The notes beneath the pieces were generated by a model. The model was not told where the DNA came from. It made no database searches and saw nothing but the letters and a program-made list of their open reading frames with translations. Shown piece after piece: positions 12,366 to 23,651 of a stretch of 64,000 nucleotides of DNA (its first letter is position 1; the number at the start of each line of letters is the position of its first letter). The stretch is from Stromatinia cepivora (lineage: Eukaryota; Ascomycota; Leotiomycetes; Helotiales; Sclerotiniaceae): contig RCTD01000024.1 of the NCBI GenBank assembly GCA_014898415.1, positions 434,001-498,000 on the forward strand. Reading direction: 5' to 3'. The position numbers and the translations under genes are program-made.

Positions 12366-12808
12366 GATTGCTTGCTTGCTTGTTGGTTTAAATTATCAAC
12401 TGATAATATCACAACTCAACACAAATACCCATTCACAACCATAAAATAAACAACTAAGAAAATCAATCTCAAGAACTCAAGGAGGATTCCTCAGTATCAT
12501 CTCCATCCAAAGTCAAAATGAACACAAGTAAAACCGAAAATATAAGATCAACCAAATACTGGGGACTCCAACCGTGCTCAGAAAACAAGGCTGAAATCTG
12601 GGGTACAATGCCGTCGCTAACCGATCCACTCTTATCCCTTGTTCGCTAGCGCATTTCATCATGAGAGAGTTGAAGGAGAAAAAACTTGGCGAGGCTGACA
12701 AGGCGAGAAATTTCAAAATCGCTATTTGCTAAGAGCTTTTTGTGTCCCATTGCATCAAGTCCTCCCAACTGGCTGATTCCGAGTGGATTTCTAGACAATT
12801 TTATAACA
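12366..12808. promoter_or_regulatory. shared divergent promoter region, BCKDH E1 alpha / COQ5
   Basis: The 443 bp between two start codons pointing away from each other, both for mitochondrial proteins. No specific operator was recognised. A GCTTG tetramer/pentamer run lies next to the E1 alpha start. Confidence 0.5.
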
Positions 12809-13928
<1,120 letters not shown>

Positions 13929-14665
13929 GTTAGTAGGGGACCATCATATTTGCTGGACCGTAGTGGAAGGCTTTGACATTGTCATGTCACTATGAGCTCG
14001 AATTATCCATACTCACAGCAGGTAGCTTATGTTAAAAGACATATAAGCCCGAGCATGTAAACTGTATACTTAAGTTATTGTACAATATCACGAGCCTAAG
14101 AATCTCTAACAAAGTAAACTCACCAAACCTCACACAATCTCAAACATTTACTAAAAATTTATTGGTATTTTCTATGCTTCTGCAATCATTTGACAACCAC
14201 CCCCATTCTGATACCCTGCAACCACCAACTTTCCATTCTCTCGTTTTCCCCTATTGAAATTGAGGTAAAAACTAGAATACATGTGCAACGCTATTCATTC
14301 GATTCGTTTCGATTATCTCAGTCCATAATGAGATAGATGATGTGATGCGACTCAAAGCTACCCGTATCAAAAGTACAGATGCGAAGGAAATAGAAGGAAC
14401 TAGTAGCTATCATCGCCTGCACATAAAAAAAGGTATGAAACGTGAAGTATAAGCAAACGTTTAAAACTCCACTCCGGTACCTTAAAGTATTTTGTATGAT
14501 GAGGACGAAAAAAAAGCCGAAATACTGATATGACCGAGCCTCTGTCAAGATAGAAATCTCCTCTTCACCAACGAGTGACCATTAAGAAGATGTACTGTAC
14601 GAGAAATTTGACTTTTTGGTGTAAAGAAGCAATGAAAACCGTTGGTGTACGGGTATTTTGGTTGA
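13929..14665. other. intergenic between convergent genes
   Basis: Contains the 3' flanks of COQ5 and the DUF2433 gene. I see no gene, repeat family or RNA in it. Confidence 0.6.
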
Positions 14666-16998
14666 TCAAGAATCACCGCCTGCTGGTGTTGCTGAGGATT
14701 GAGCAGGAGATGCTCCACCTTCCTTGTTGAAACTACCTCGTCCGCCACGTCCACCTCTACCTCTATCACTTCCTCGTCCACGAGTAGATCCACCTCGGCC
14801 TCCTCGTCCGCCACGACCACCTTCACTGTCGCTTGCACCCCCACTTCCGTAGCCACCTCGAGGAGCACTACTGTTGCCACCCCTGCTGCTTCCCCAGCTG
14901 CCTGCACCTCCACGGCTTGAAGAGTATGTCTTACTATTATCTCTAACCTGGAACAGCTTTACCAAAGGCCTTGAACGATCCTCACTGCTACGTTGTGTGA
15001 CCTCTGAAGGTAGACGACCTAGAGCATCATCTCTCTCCTGAGTTGTCTTGAAGACAGCAACCTTGTTCGATGTACCCCATTTATCGATTCTAATGATCTT
15101 CGCCTTATCATCGTCATGGAACAACTCTCGAACATGATCTTCAGAGGTCACGTTCATAACGAAGAGACCAATAATATGTTCAGCTGAAGGCTTGGCTGCT
15201 GGGGATGAGGTTTCTGCGCCATTTGTAGTCGCAGGAGTCTTCTCATTCTCCTTGGCAGATGGAAGATTGACAACGTTATTTTGGGCTGGTTGTGGTGTAG
15301 CGGGCTTGGCTTGGAATGGAGCTGGAGACTCTGCGGTACGTTCAGGACCAGATGGTGGGGCTCTAGTTTGTTGTTGGTTTTGTGCGCGCTGGCCATATGG
15401 TTGCGCTGGAGGTTGTGCGGCAGGTGAACGTTGCGCTGGACCAGTAGGTGGTGCTGAGGATACAAGGTTTTGGCTTGATCCAGGTGTTCCAGAGCCGGTT
15501 GCAGGAGCTTGGGATTGCTGCTGTTGGTGGCCTGGATGCTGTTTCGCACCTCGATGAGCGAAGTTAAATCCTTGAGCTCGCATTTCGGTACCAATGCGAC
15601 CATCTTGTACTTCCAGAACTAACCATCCAAAGGCAGCATCAGCCAAGTTGAAGTTCCACATATTTTTGAATGCGCTCTCATCGACTTGACCTAAAGTAGC
15701 GGCATTAGAACCACCAACAGGGCCGCCGAATGGGTTGCCTCCATGTGCGGTGCTTGGCATCTTCTCCACTATGCCAAGGGCATTTTTAAGAAGGTTTTGT
15801 TGGGCTTCATTTTGAGAAATGGCCGGTTCAACCTCGCTCTTGACAGTCTCCCATACGTCATTGAAGGAAGCTTTGGATGCCGCGAGCTTGCCCCGATAAT
15901 GATCCAAGGTAGGATTAACACTGAATTCATTGTAAGAGCTTCCATATCTGAAATGTAATCCTGCAGATATCGAGAAGTCGGCCTTGAGGGTTACTGAAAG
16001 CTGATTCAAAATACCTTCGCGAGCTGGAGATGCATGGGTGATGAATACGCGGGTTTCGGTGGGGTCGTATACACGATTGGCTGTATCCACCAACTCGCCC
16101 ATTTGAAGAAGTGTAGTCCACATGGTTCCTTGCCCACCAGCAATTGTAGTTCTACCCTCGCCGTTATCGAAAAGTTTGTGCATGACAACTGCGCCACCAA
16201 GACCTAGAAGTCTCAACTTTACACCTCCAATTTCCAGAAGCATTGAGCGTGCCTCGTCAATGATGTGAAGTTTGTCAACCTTGTATTCGCCCGATCTGAA
16301 CTTTTCAAGGACTCGCACATCTTCACATGCACCCCAGACTGTGTAGACTGGTACATCAAGCTTAAGACTGCCATTTAAGAATTGTGGTAACTCGGAAAGT
16401 GGGAGATCGCCAGGACTAAATCTTGACTTTACTGGCCCGCCTGGTGATGCGATTGCTTTTTTCGTAGCTTCTGAAATCAGTGGAGAATATTGGGCGACAT
16501 GTTTGAGGGTCCTATTTAAATTTGTCAGTGGGTGGCCCAAGGTGCTGAGCTACTTGTTGAGCTCACTTTTCAGCAATGCGATCCAGAGAGGTGTCATCAT
16601 AGAAACCGAAATCTCCAGTATGAATAATATGATCTGCGCGTGCTTGCTTTGCGAGTTCGTTAAGTGATCTTAAATTTCCTTTCGAGTTGTCAGCGTTGCC
16701 TGAAAAGTCAAATCTCCAGGTCAAGCTCACCTCGTACGTCTGCCACGCACAAAACTCTCACACCTCCAGTTTGTATGATTCTGCCGTTGTTTGGGAGTAA
16801 AGGAGTAGCTCCAGGCGGAATACCAGTATGACCTGCTACAGCACCATTTGGCATATAAGCTTGATTATAGCTGGGTTGTTGCGGAGGGAGTCGTTGCTGA
16901 AACATTGGATCTGTTAGCTTTGGATGTGCTGGAAACTTCTGAAAGACAGAAGAGTAACTGAGTCGTTTCCCGCCAACCAAAGAGTTTGCCAAAGTCAT
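14666..16998 (-). CDS. DUF2433 / metallophosphoesterase-like protein with RRM-like and RGG tail
   Basis: Exons 16998-16731, 16678-16567 and 16511-14666, 741 aa. The first intron (52 bp) was set to an AAAG acceptor at 16679 because it restores the conserved VLCVADVRG|NLRSLNELA run; a nearer CAG would give an improbably short 31-bp intron. The N-terminal third is a calcineurin-like phosphoesterase fold (VADVRGN, HTGDFGFYD, later THASPAREG). The middle is Gln/Pro-rich. A short RRM-like unit (about 570-645, IGLFVMNVTSEDHVRELF) and an RGG/RG tail (about 655-741) suggest RNA binding. I recognise it as the fungal DUF2433 family. No enzymatic role is established from sequence, and several canonical metal ligands are not obvious. 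Confidence 0.82.
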
Positions 16999-17390
16999 TT
17001 TCGACTGTTTGAGATAGCAGAGGAGGTTGAAAAGAGAGTGTGAGATCGAGGAATTATGTTTGAAATAGTATTCAACTTACAGAATTGGCCATAATTCACA
17101 GATTGTGGTGATTCCAATAAGATAAGGAAAGGGTAAAGAGGTGAATTATTCTATGCGCTTTCTTCGTAAAAGTTGGTAGGTACGATGAATAAATTAATTA
17201 AAGTAACTAAAGGAAGGAGGTATGTAGAAAGGTTTTCGTTGAGGGGGTAGGTACCTTTTTTGATGATTGAAGTTGAATGGATCTCTTTCACGCGGCTCAC
17301 AACCAAATTGGAAACCTAAGGAAGACAACATCCCTGCAAACTTCGGCTTGATTTCTTGATTTGGTGCCCGCTTTCTTGGCCTTAGACCTC

Positions 17391-17615
17391 ACTACAAACT
17401 TCACTACAAACTTCACTACAAACTTCACTACAAACTTCACTACAAACTTCACTACAAACTTCACTACAAACTTCACTACAAACTTCACTCCAAACTTCAC
17501 TCCAAACTTCACTCCAAACTTCACTCCAAACTTCACTCCAAACTTCACTCCAAACTTCACTCCAAACTTCACTCCAAACTTCACTCCAAACTTCACTACA
17601 AACTTCACTCCAAAG
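17391..17615. repeat. 12-bp minisatellite, about 19 copies in two variant blocks
   Basis: Unit ACTACAAACTTC. The first eight copies (17391-17486) are all ACTAC; the next nine (17487-17594) are all ACTCC; then one ACTAC and a partial ACTCC. The unit lacks stops in several frames. Confidence 0.95.
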
Positions 17616-17765
17616 AATGATTTTTAACAATTAATAACAAGAACTTAGGGGTATCAAAATTTATTAGATGTAAATTTGAAGCTTCTATCGACAATTCGAA
17701 TATTATATCTACATACATATTTCTTCAATTACTTCTAGGTTAACTCTTTTGGCCGTAAGCTAATA

Positions 17766-18010
17766 GGGGTGAGCAGGAATTGGTCATTTCGAATTCATTC
17801 CAAACATCAATACCTATGTTGCCGTTGTTTATACCTATTGTCAAGAAGTATCAACATATTCATTACCGTTTGCCAGTACTTATTGCCAAGAGGTAGTATA
17901 CATGGATGAACAGTAGCCAGTTGGTTTACTCTAAGAATCAATATCTCCATTGCCGTTTGCCAATACCTATTGTCAAGAGGTGGTACATAAGGGGGTGGGC
18001 AGGAGTTGGT
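17766..18010. repeat. imperfect direct repeats with GCCGTTTGCCAATACC core
   Basis: At least three diverged copies of a core near ATTGCCGTTTGCCAATACCT followed by ATTGTCAAGAGGT lie around 17821-17865, 17872-17904 and 17951-17985. They are bracketed by two GGGGTG(A/G)GCAGGA(A/G)TTGGT copies at 17767 and 17994. Likely an old local duplication or repeat remnant. Confidence 0.5.
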
Positions 18011-18497
18011 TATTTAATCCAAAGCATCAGGTGCCTTCATTGCATCTTGATGTCTATCTGATTTATGTTATGAAGGCAGCAACTGCCTTGAAAACCCGAC
18101 AAGCGGGTAGCCACGTATTCTATGTGAACTAAACCATAGTTGCAAGCGCAAAAAGAGGCATATATTCAAAAAGAGAGACATTAAGTACAACCCATCATAT
18201 ATCTCAGCAAAGAAGCAATGAGGATAAAGATCATCCAACTCTTTCCTCCCTTAGTGACTTTTGTGGATATCGTCCAATCGATTCACTTAAAAGATTAATC
18301 CCTACCCGCCATGGGTTTATGCACTCGATTAAGGCCGGTATTATGAATTTAATTGTTGTTTACAGCTCTTGATTTCGAATCTTTCAATTTCAGCCTTGCA
18401 GAAAATAAAAATCAACTGAGCTTGATAACACAAACTTTCCAACTCAAAACACAAATACCTGGCACGTCCCCACCGCGAGATCATCTTCATTTTCACA

Positions 18498-19302
18498 ATG
18501 ACGGCAAACAAGGAATCGGAGAAGCTCAATAAGTATGATGCACTCTCATAATCTTCATGGCGCATTGCTAATTCAATCCAGGCTTCTGGGTCATACTATT
18601 GTTCATGTCAAAGTGGGAGATGACCTCAAGGACTTCGGCATTCATAAGGACCTCATCTGTCATTATTCACCTTATTTCAAAGCTGCTTTCAACTCTGGGC
18701 TTGAAGAATCTATCACTGGCATCATGAAACTTCCTGAAACTAAGCCCGAAGTTTTCGAATTGTTCTATCATTGGCTATATAACCAAGATCTGGAGATACC
18801 ACCGTGGGAGCCAACTATGTTGAGAGCTGAGGCAAAATGCAAAAAGACTAAGTGCTGTCATTGCAACCCAGGCAAAACCGATGATGACAGCGACGATATC
18901 GATAATGATTGCGCTGCAATTGCCTTCTACAAAGGACAAATCAAAACTCTTGTCATGCTTCATGTCTTTGCTGATATGGCTCGAACTCCCATTCTACAGA
19001 ACAACTGCATGAAGAAGTTCTACGAAACAACCGAAAGAGCAGGTCATGTGCCTACCGAGCAGCTGGCATACATTTGGAAGCATACTCATAAGACCAGTCT
19101 GCTTCAGAAAACAATGATCGATATGTTGACGTGGGAATTGGATGCCAAGCGCTTTCTCTCTGAACGCGACACCATACCAAATGTCGTGAAAGATGAGGTT
19201 TTGGTTGCCATGAGTCTGGTTGGTGAGAGGAAGTGTCGCTTTATTAGTCCTCTCAAAGATCTTACAAATTATTATGTAAAGGTGAAAAATGAATCTACTT
19301 AG
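18498..19302 (+). CDS. BTB/POZ domain protein with Cys-rich insert
   Basis: Exons 18498-18532 and 18582-19302, 251 aa; the 49-bp intron has a GCTAAT branch site and keeps phase. The BTB/POZ fold spans about residues 12-80 (VHVKVGDDLKDFGIHKDLIC, YSPYFKAAF). BTB domains dimerise and often bridge to cullin-3 or chromatin partners. After the BTB comes a short Cys/Lys insert (KCKKTKCCHC) and an Asp run (DDDSDDIDND), then a helical region with LHVFADMARTPILQNNCM. It is clearly paralogous to the gene at 21107-22257 (shared HKxLICHYSPYFKAAF, VFADM, SPLxDLTxYYxKVK) but stops right after KVKNEST. Start: the first ATG before the splice. Confidence 0.85.
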
Positions 19303-21106
19303 GCTTATCAGCTACGTATAGGTCAGCATTCTATCCTATAGTTCTTGCCATAGCCTATACTTACGATGGATCAGAAAGCACAGCTCAACCAGAACTAGAG
19401 GCGTAGAACGGATGCACAGCGATATTTGTGAACAGAAACAGCACTGTTGCAGGTGGCCTCAAGGCAAGTTGTTGGTACCTCATATGATCGCACCTCTAAC
19501 TGGCTCTCATAGCAGATCCCTTTCATCGATTGCTCTGTCGATCTCCAATTCTCCATTTCCAATATGACCAAATTAATTCGATCATCTTTATCGTGACATC
19601 TTTTCTTCTCCCAACGTCCCAGATCCTCCATTTTAGCCACCTACTTAACCCCAAGTTCAGGAATTTATCTGCTTCTTAATATCAGCTTTTCACAATCAAC
19701 TCCTCTAAATTCCATTGTTTTACTCCAAGTAACTGCACCTCTGCAGTACAAGTTCCATCTAACTCGTTTCGTATGATAGATACCCTCGAACCAATTCATA
19801 CTCCAAATGAGATTTTCAATTATGGCGAGAGATAACAGCTGCGTGCAAATATACACGTGATCTCTCCAACTCTCAGTAGCATTCAGTACGCTTATTTGGG
19901 CATCTATTGGTTTCCCCTTTGAAATCAGAGGAAGCTGACTGCTATGACCCGAATCGCCTGGGGTCTAGTGGTAAAATGGTTCTTTCATATGCAATGCCAA
20001 GTGGCCGAAACCATCCCGTAGAAATATATGCAGTAGAAGGTTGCTCTTGGAGCTAGTGTGTTCGAGTGCTAGATTATGATAGAAGGAAAGAGTTCCAGTT
20101 CCTTTTTTTCTGATCCCTGAAGTTTCGGTTTGTTGGGTGGAAACGGGTTATGCATGCACCTTTTTCTATATCCATTGTCTTTAGATCTCCTGGTCCTCTC
20201 CGTTCTCCTTGTCTTGAATTCTCGCCAGCTTTTGGCTTCCATTTCTCACTGCGAATTGGTCGAGGAAGTGCAAGTGTCACGTGTCCGGGATTTTGTAAGT
20301 GCCTAGAGTCTGCGTTGCTGCATTTGAAGCAGAGTTAGAAGAAAGGCAAGATTCTCTGTTGTGTATTTTTCAGGCTGCTCAAAGATTGGGGCGAGCTGGC
20401 GCACATGGTGTTTTAGAGCCTGCAGAGCTCGATAGAATTAGAGCTCGGTTTTTCTCAACTAAAGATGGGGGACCCTTCCACCAGACTCCCTTTCCCCGGT
20501 GTCGAGGGGGTCTAGCTTTGACTTTGAATCTGGAATCATATAATCACGTAACACAATATTATATTACATGAGAAAAAACACACCAGGCATTTTACCAACA
20601 TATAAACCCGAAAAACTACATAGAAGTGTTTTATTCCCAGGGTCTAAAACAAACAGAGGTATGAATCTCGTTATCTGCTCTATGCCCGCGATTTATGAAA
20701 TGTTGCCAGTTCCTGCTGCCTATCTACATAAGCCTATAATTAAACCTCCACAGTCGAAATGAAGTATCCGGGAACATCTCGACGTTCTTGTCTGATTCTA
20801 GCGAACCAAATTGGAAACACAATTTGAATGGACAATACAGACTATTCTGAATGTTTTCTACGCCATTCCAAGTCAGGAATGAGGTAGAACAAATATTTCC
20901 TCAAGCAGCCACACCCTTCGTTTCTCGTCATTCCCTACCTAAGTTTCAAAAATCCAACAAATGGCATTCAATGGCAGCTTACCTCGGAAGAGTGATTCTA
21001 AAGGTAATCACAGCAACAATTCAACCATAACTCTAGAGCTCGTCGCCAACAAACAAAAAGAGTACATCTAGAACATCTAGAGGAAAGGTCCGAAACTACA
21101 TTCAAA
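19303..21106. other. 1.8-kb gap between the BTB paralogs
   Basis: No gene is recognised. A short open stretch near 20299-20500 reads like protein (EAELEERQDSLL, QRLGRAGAHGVL) but matches nothing I know. A SINE-like segment is listed separately. Confidence 0.5.
19955..20115 (+). mobile_element. possible tRNA-derived SINE-like element
   Basis: An A-box-like GGGTCTAGTGGT followed by AAAATGG resembles the D-arm of tRNA-Gly. About 100 bp later, TGTTCGAGTGC resembles a B box. A T-run follows at 20101-20109. Spacing is too long for a plain tRNA gene. Boundaries and target duplications were not found. Confidence 0.25.
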
Positions 21107-22257
21107 ATGAAAGGAGATAAAGCTGCCCGGAAGCTCATCCAGTAAGTCTGAGCTCCTCCCCGTCCCCGCCCTGCCTTTGGTGACACCTACACAGCCCATA
21201 TAGTCATCAATACAATGTCATGACAAGTTTAACAAATACCAGATCCATTGGACGCGAGGTTGTGCATATCATGGTTGGAAAGGATCTACAAGATTTTGGT
21301 GTACACAAAAGTCTTATCTGCCACTACTCTCCTTATTTCAAAGCTGCATTCACCTCCGGCTTTGAAGAAACCAACACCGGCATCATGAAACTCCTGGATG
21401 TCGACTTGGGCGTGTTCGAGCTGTTTTTTCACTGGTTATACACGCAACGAATCACCAAATGGCGAAATGTCTCTCAGTCAAGCTCAGAGAAAGGGATAAT
21501 AGATGCGGGTGACGAGTCAAACCAAAGGTAAGAATACATCTTGGCAGGAAAGAACCCTGTCATCTAAAGGAGAGAGTGGAAAATTAATCAAGGCTATAGA
21601 TCTCGCATTCGTACTCTTCTGGAACTTTACGTCTTTGCAGATATGATTCAAGTGCCGGCTATTAAGAACAACTGCATCAAAGAATACTGCGAAATGACCA
21701 CCCTCGAAAAAGAATACCTCATCGAGCACAAAAATTTGTCGTATATCTGGGAGCATACAAATGAGGGCGATTTGGTTCGCAAGTTCATGGTCGACATGAT
21801 AGTCTGGGATTTGCGCGAAATATCATATGAGAAGAACTTGGATCAGTCCTCTGGGGAAATAAGCATTTTAACCATCCTCGCCATGAAGAAAATTATTCGC
21901 GATGCTCGCGCCGAATCGGAACAATTGGAAAAGCGGAGATCGAAGTCTAGGAGTCTTACATCTTTGATCAGCCCTCTAGGAGATCTAACCAAGTATTATG
22001 CGAAGGTGAAGGCAGAAGATTTCCAAGACGGGGATGCTTTGTATGTGTCGATAGCTGAGATGTTTGAAGAGGAGTATGAAGTGGAGGAAATTCTGGACTC
22101 TAAGTTGGTGGACGGTTCACTCAAGTACAAGGTTAAGTGGGTTGGATATTCGAATGATGACCAATATTATCCTGCGGATGATTTTGCCGGTGGCCGAACG
22201 CTTCTTACTGATTTTCATCAGAAGTATCCACGCAAGCCTGGGCCGGGGAAGAAATAG
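21107..22257 (+). CDS. BTB/POZ protein with C-terminal chromodomain
   Basis: Exons 21107-21141, 21195-21527 and 21600-22257, 341 aa. Introns of 53 bp (GTAAGT...CAG) and 72 bp (GTAAGA...TATAG) keep phase. The BTB domain (about 30-95) carries VHIMVGKDLQDFGVHKSLIC and YSPYFKAAF. A helical middle with ELYVFADMIQVPAIKNNC parallels the upstream BTB gene. Past the point where that paralog ends (SPLxDLTxYYxKVK), this protein adds about 75 residues, with a chromodomain at about 280-341: YEVEEILDSK, KYKVKWVGY, QYYPADDF and FHQKYPRKPGP. The FHxxYPxKPGP tail is typical of chromodomains at the end of chromovirus integrases, and the nearby gypsy element has a decayed one. Two aromatic-cage positions are Tyr/Trp and the third is Tyr instead of Trp. 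Possible chromatin reader; inference only. Confidence 0.85.
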
Positions 22258-22622
22258 TTCTGATCCTTTCTCTTTCGATGTGGGCCAAGAGTGCAGGCCG
22301 TCCGATTTTGGAGTCTTGTCAACATAGGAAGTTGCGAGATTAAGCACCACATCATGGGATATCACAGTGAATCCTAAATAGCTTGTGCAAATCGGTTTTC
22401 AATCTTATGAAATTTCTTGAATATCATGCAACTTTGCTTCTTTATTTTAACATCGTTCCAACAGTGTCTACGGAGGAAATGTATTTCTTGTCACAGATTT
22501 CCTGGATGGAAAAGACCTTATTGTATGATTGGTTGCACTCCAATTATATGGCTCACAGCTTTTGAAATTGGGCTAGTGCCCAACAGTACTTTTATTGCCC
22601 CCATGATGGAGTCTCCTGGATC
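22258..22622. other. intergenic
   Basis: Short gap between the BTB-chromodomain gene and the oxidoreductase fragment. Nothing is recognised. Confidence 0.5.
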
Positions 22623-23130
22623 CTATAAATCTCTACACACTCTGCCATCTGACGCTACAGTCACAAGATCACTCCCAACCGACGTATGAGCATACAAAAC
22701 AAAATTCGGATCATGAGATAATTTCACCTTGAGCAATTCATCGTAATTTGTGCCATAATAATCTTCCTTCCAGGTCGGATTGTCAAATGTTGCCTCGTTC
22801 ATGTATGCTCCGCCACCTGGTGTCAACATCTTGAACTGGTCTTGAAATTTATTTACCTGCGCTTGAACTTGATTTATCATCACTAATGGAGTCGTTGCAT
22901 GGGTGTCCATCTGGAACGCGACGATGTTTTTACAATATCTCAATGACAGAAAGTGCTTAGAATCGCCAATATCCCCAACGGCAAAAAACGCACTTACGAC
23001 TATTCCAATCTCTTGAGCTGACTGGCTAGTCAGGGCTAGACCGACGGCGTATGTGCGGCGTTCATTAAGGTCAGGGTTGCTTTCTTGCGTAAGCTGGCCT
23101 TCTGCAAATCCGATAGGCTTCGCATTACGA
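22623..23130 (-). pseudogene. C-terminal fragment of FAD-linked (BBE-type) oxidoreductase
   Basis: The minus strand encodes the C-terminus of a berberine-bridge-type FAD oxidoreductase: GGGAYMNEATFDNPTWKEDY, YGTNYDELLKVK, HDPNFVLYAHTSVGSD and the terminal DGRVC before a stop at 22623. Upstream, EGQLTQESNPDLNERRTYAV extends to about 23130, probably across one intron. The FAD-binding N-terminal two thirds are absent, and no remnant was seen before the SDR gene. Family members oxidise diverse substrates, often in secondary metabolism. A truncated relic is the most likely reading. Confidence 0.65.
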
Positions 23131-23651
23131 TACCGACAAACGCTTTCAGGTTGCGAAGACCTCGAGCATATCTTCGAGCTGCAAGGTCAGCACAATTACG
23201 GTTGGCTGATCTTGCAGAATTAGCCTAGTTAATTGCCCCATATAAATCTGGGCTCGCGTGCTGACCACACAGCCCCTGCTGCTTGCTGACCCTGCATGAA
23301 ACTTACCCCGCATCGATCGTACCTGGTATGTCTGTTGGGATTGACTTCGCTATTTGACTAAATAGTGTGTATCGTTTATTTAATACCTGAGAAATTGGTA
23401 AGTATCTTTCGGGTATCGAGAATCATTCTGTTTGCATCATGGCAACCAAAGGTATTACCTTGCATCTACTATCTATCTCTTTACCTCTCTGCTGAAAATT
23501 TGACAACATTTATCACCATGAAACTTTTAGCAATATATAAGGTTTTCCTTGGGCTTGATCTCGAGGTAGGTCCAGGCTCGATTCTCACATATATTTGCTA
23601 TCCGAGCAGAATAGTCTAGCTATCAAATTCCCCCAAGCAGATCAACACAAC
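23131..23651. other. intergenic upstream of the SDR gene
   Basis: Contains the promoter side of the SDR gene and possibly more relic of the oxidoreductase. No other gene is recognised. Confidence 0.4.

Larger units (their letters stand above)
16999..18497. other. 1.5-kb intergenic region with two repeat tracts
   Basis: Upstream flank shared by the minus-strand DUF2433 gene and the plus-strand BTB gene. It holds the 12-bp minisatellite and the imperfect repeats listed separately. No gene is supported; long frames across the minisatellite exist only because the unit length is a multiple of three. Confidence 0.6.

Noticed and set aside
16700..16730. 31-bp intron in the DUF2433 gene
   Set aside because: Too short for fungal splicing; an acceptor at 16679 gives 52 bp and restores the conserved NLRSLNELA run.
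17361..17630. Long open frames with repeated NFTT or SEVW units
   Set aside because: They exist because the 12-bp repeat unit lacks stops; no unique sequence resembles a protein.
20299..20571. Open frame with EAELEERQDSLL between the BTB genes
   Set aside because: No recognisable family, splice pattern or start support; left as unexplained.
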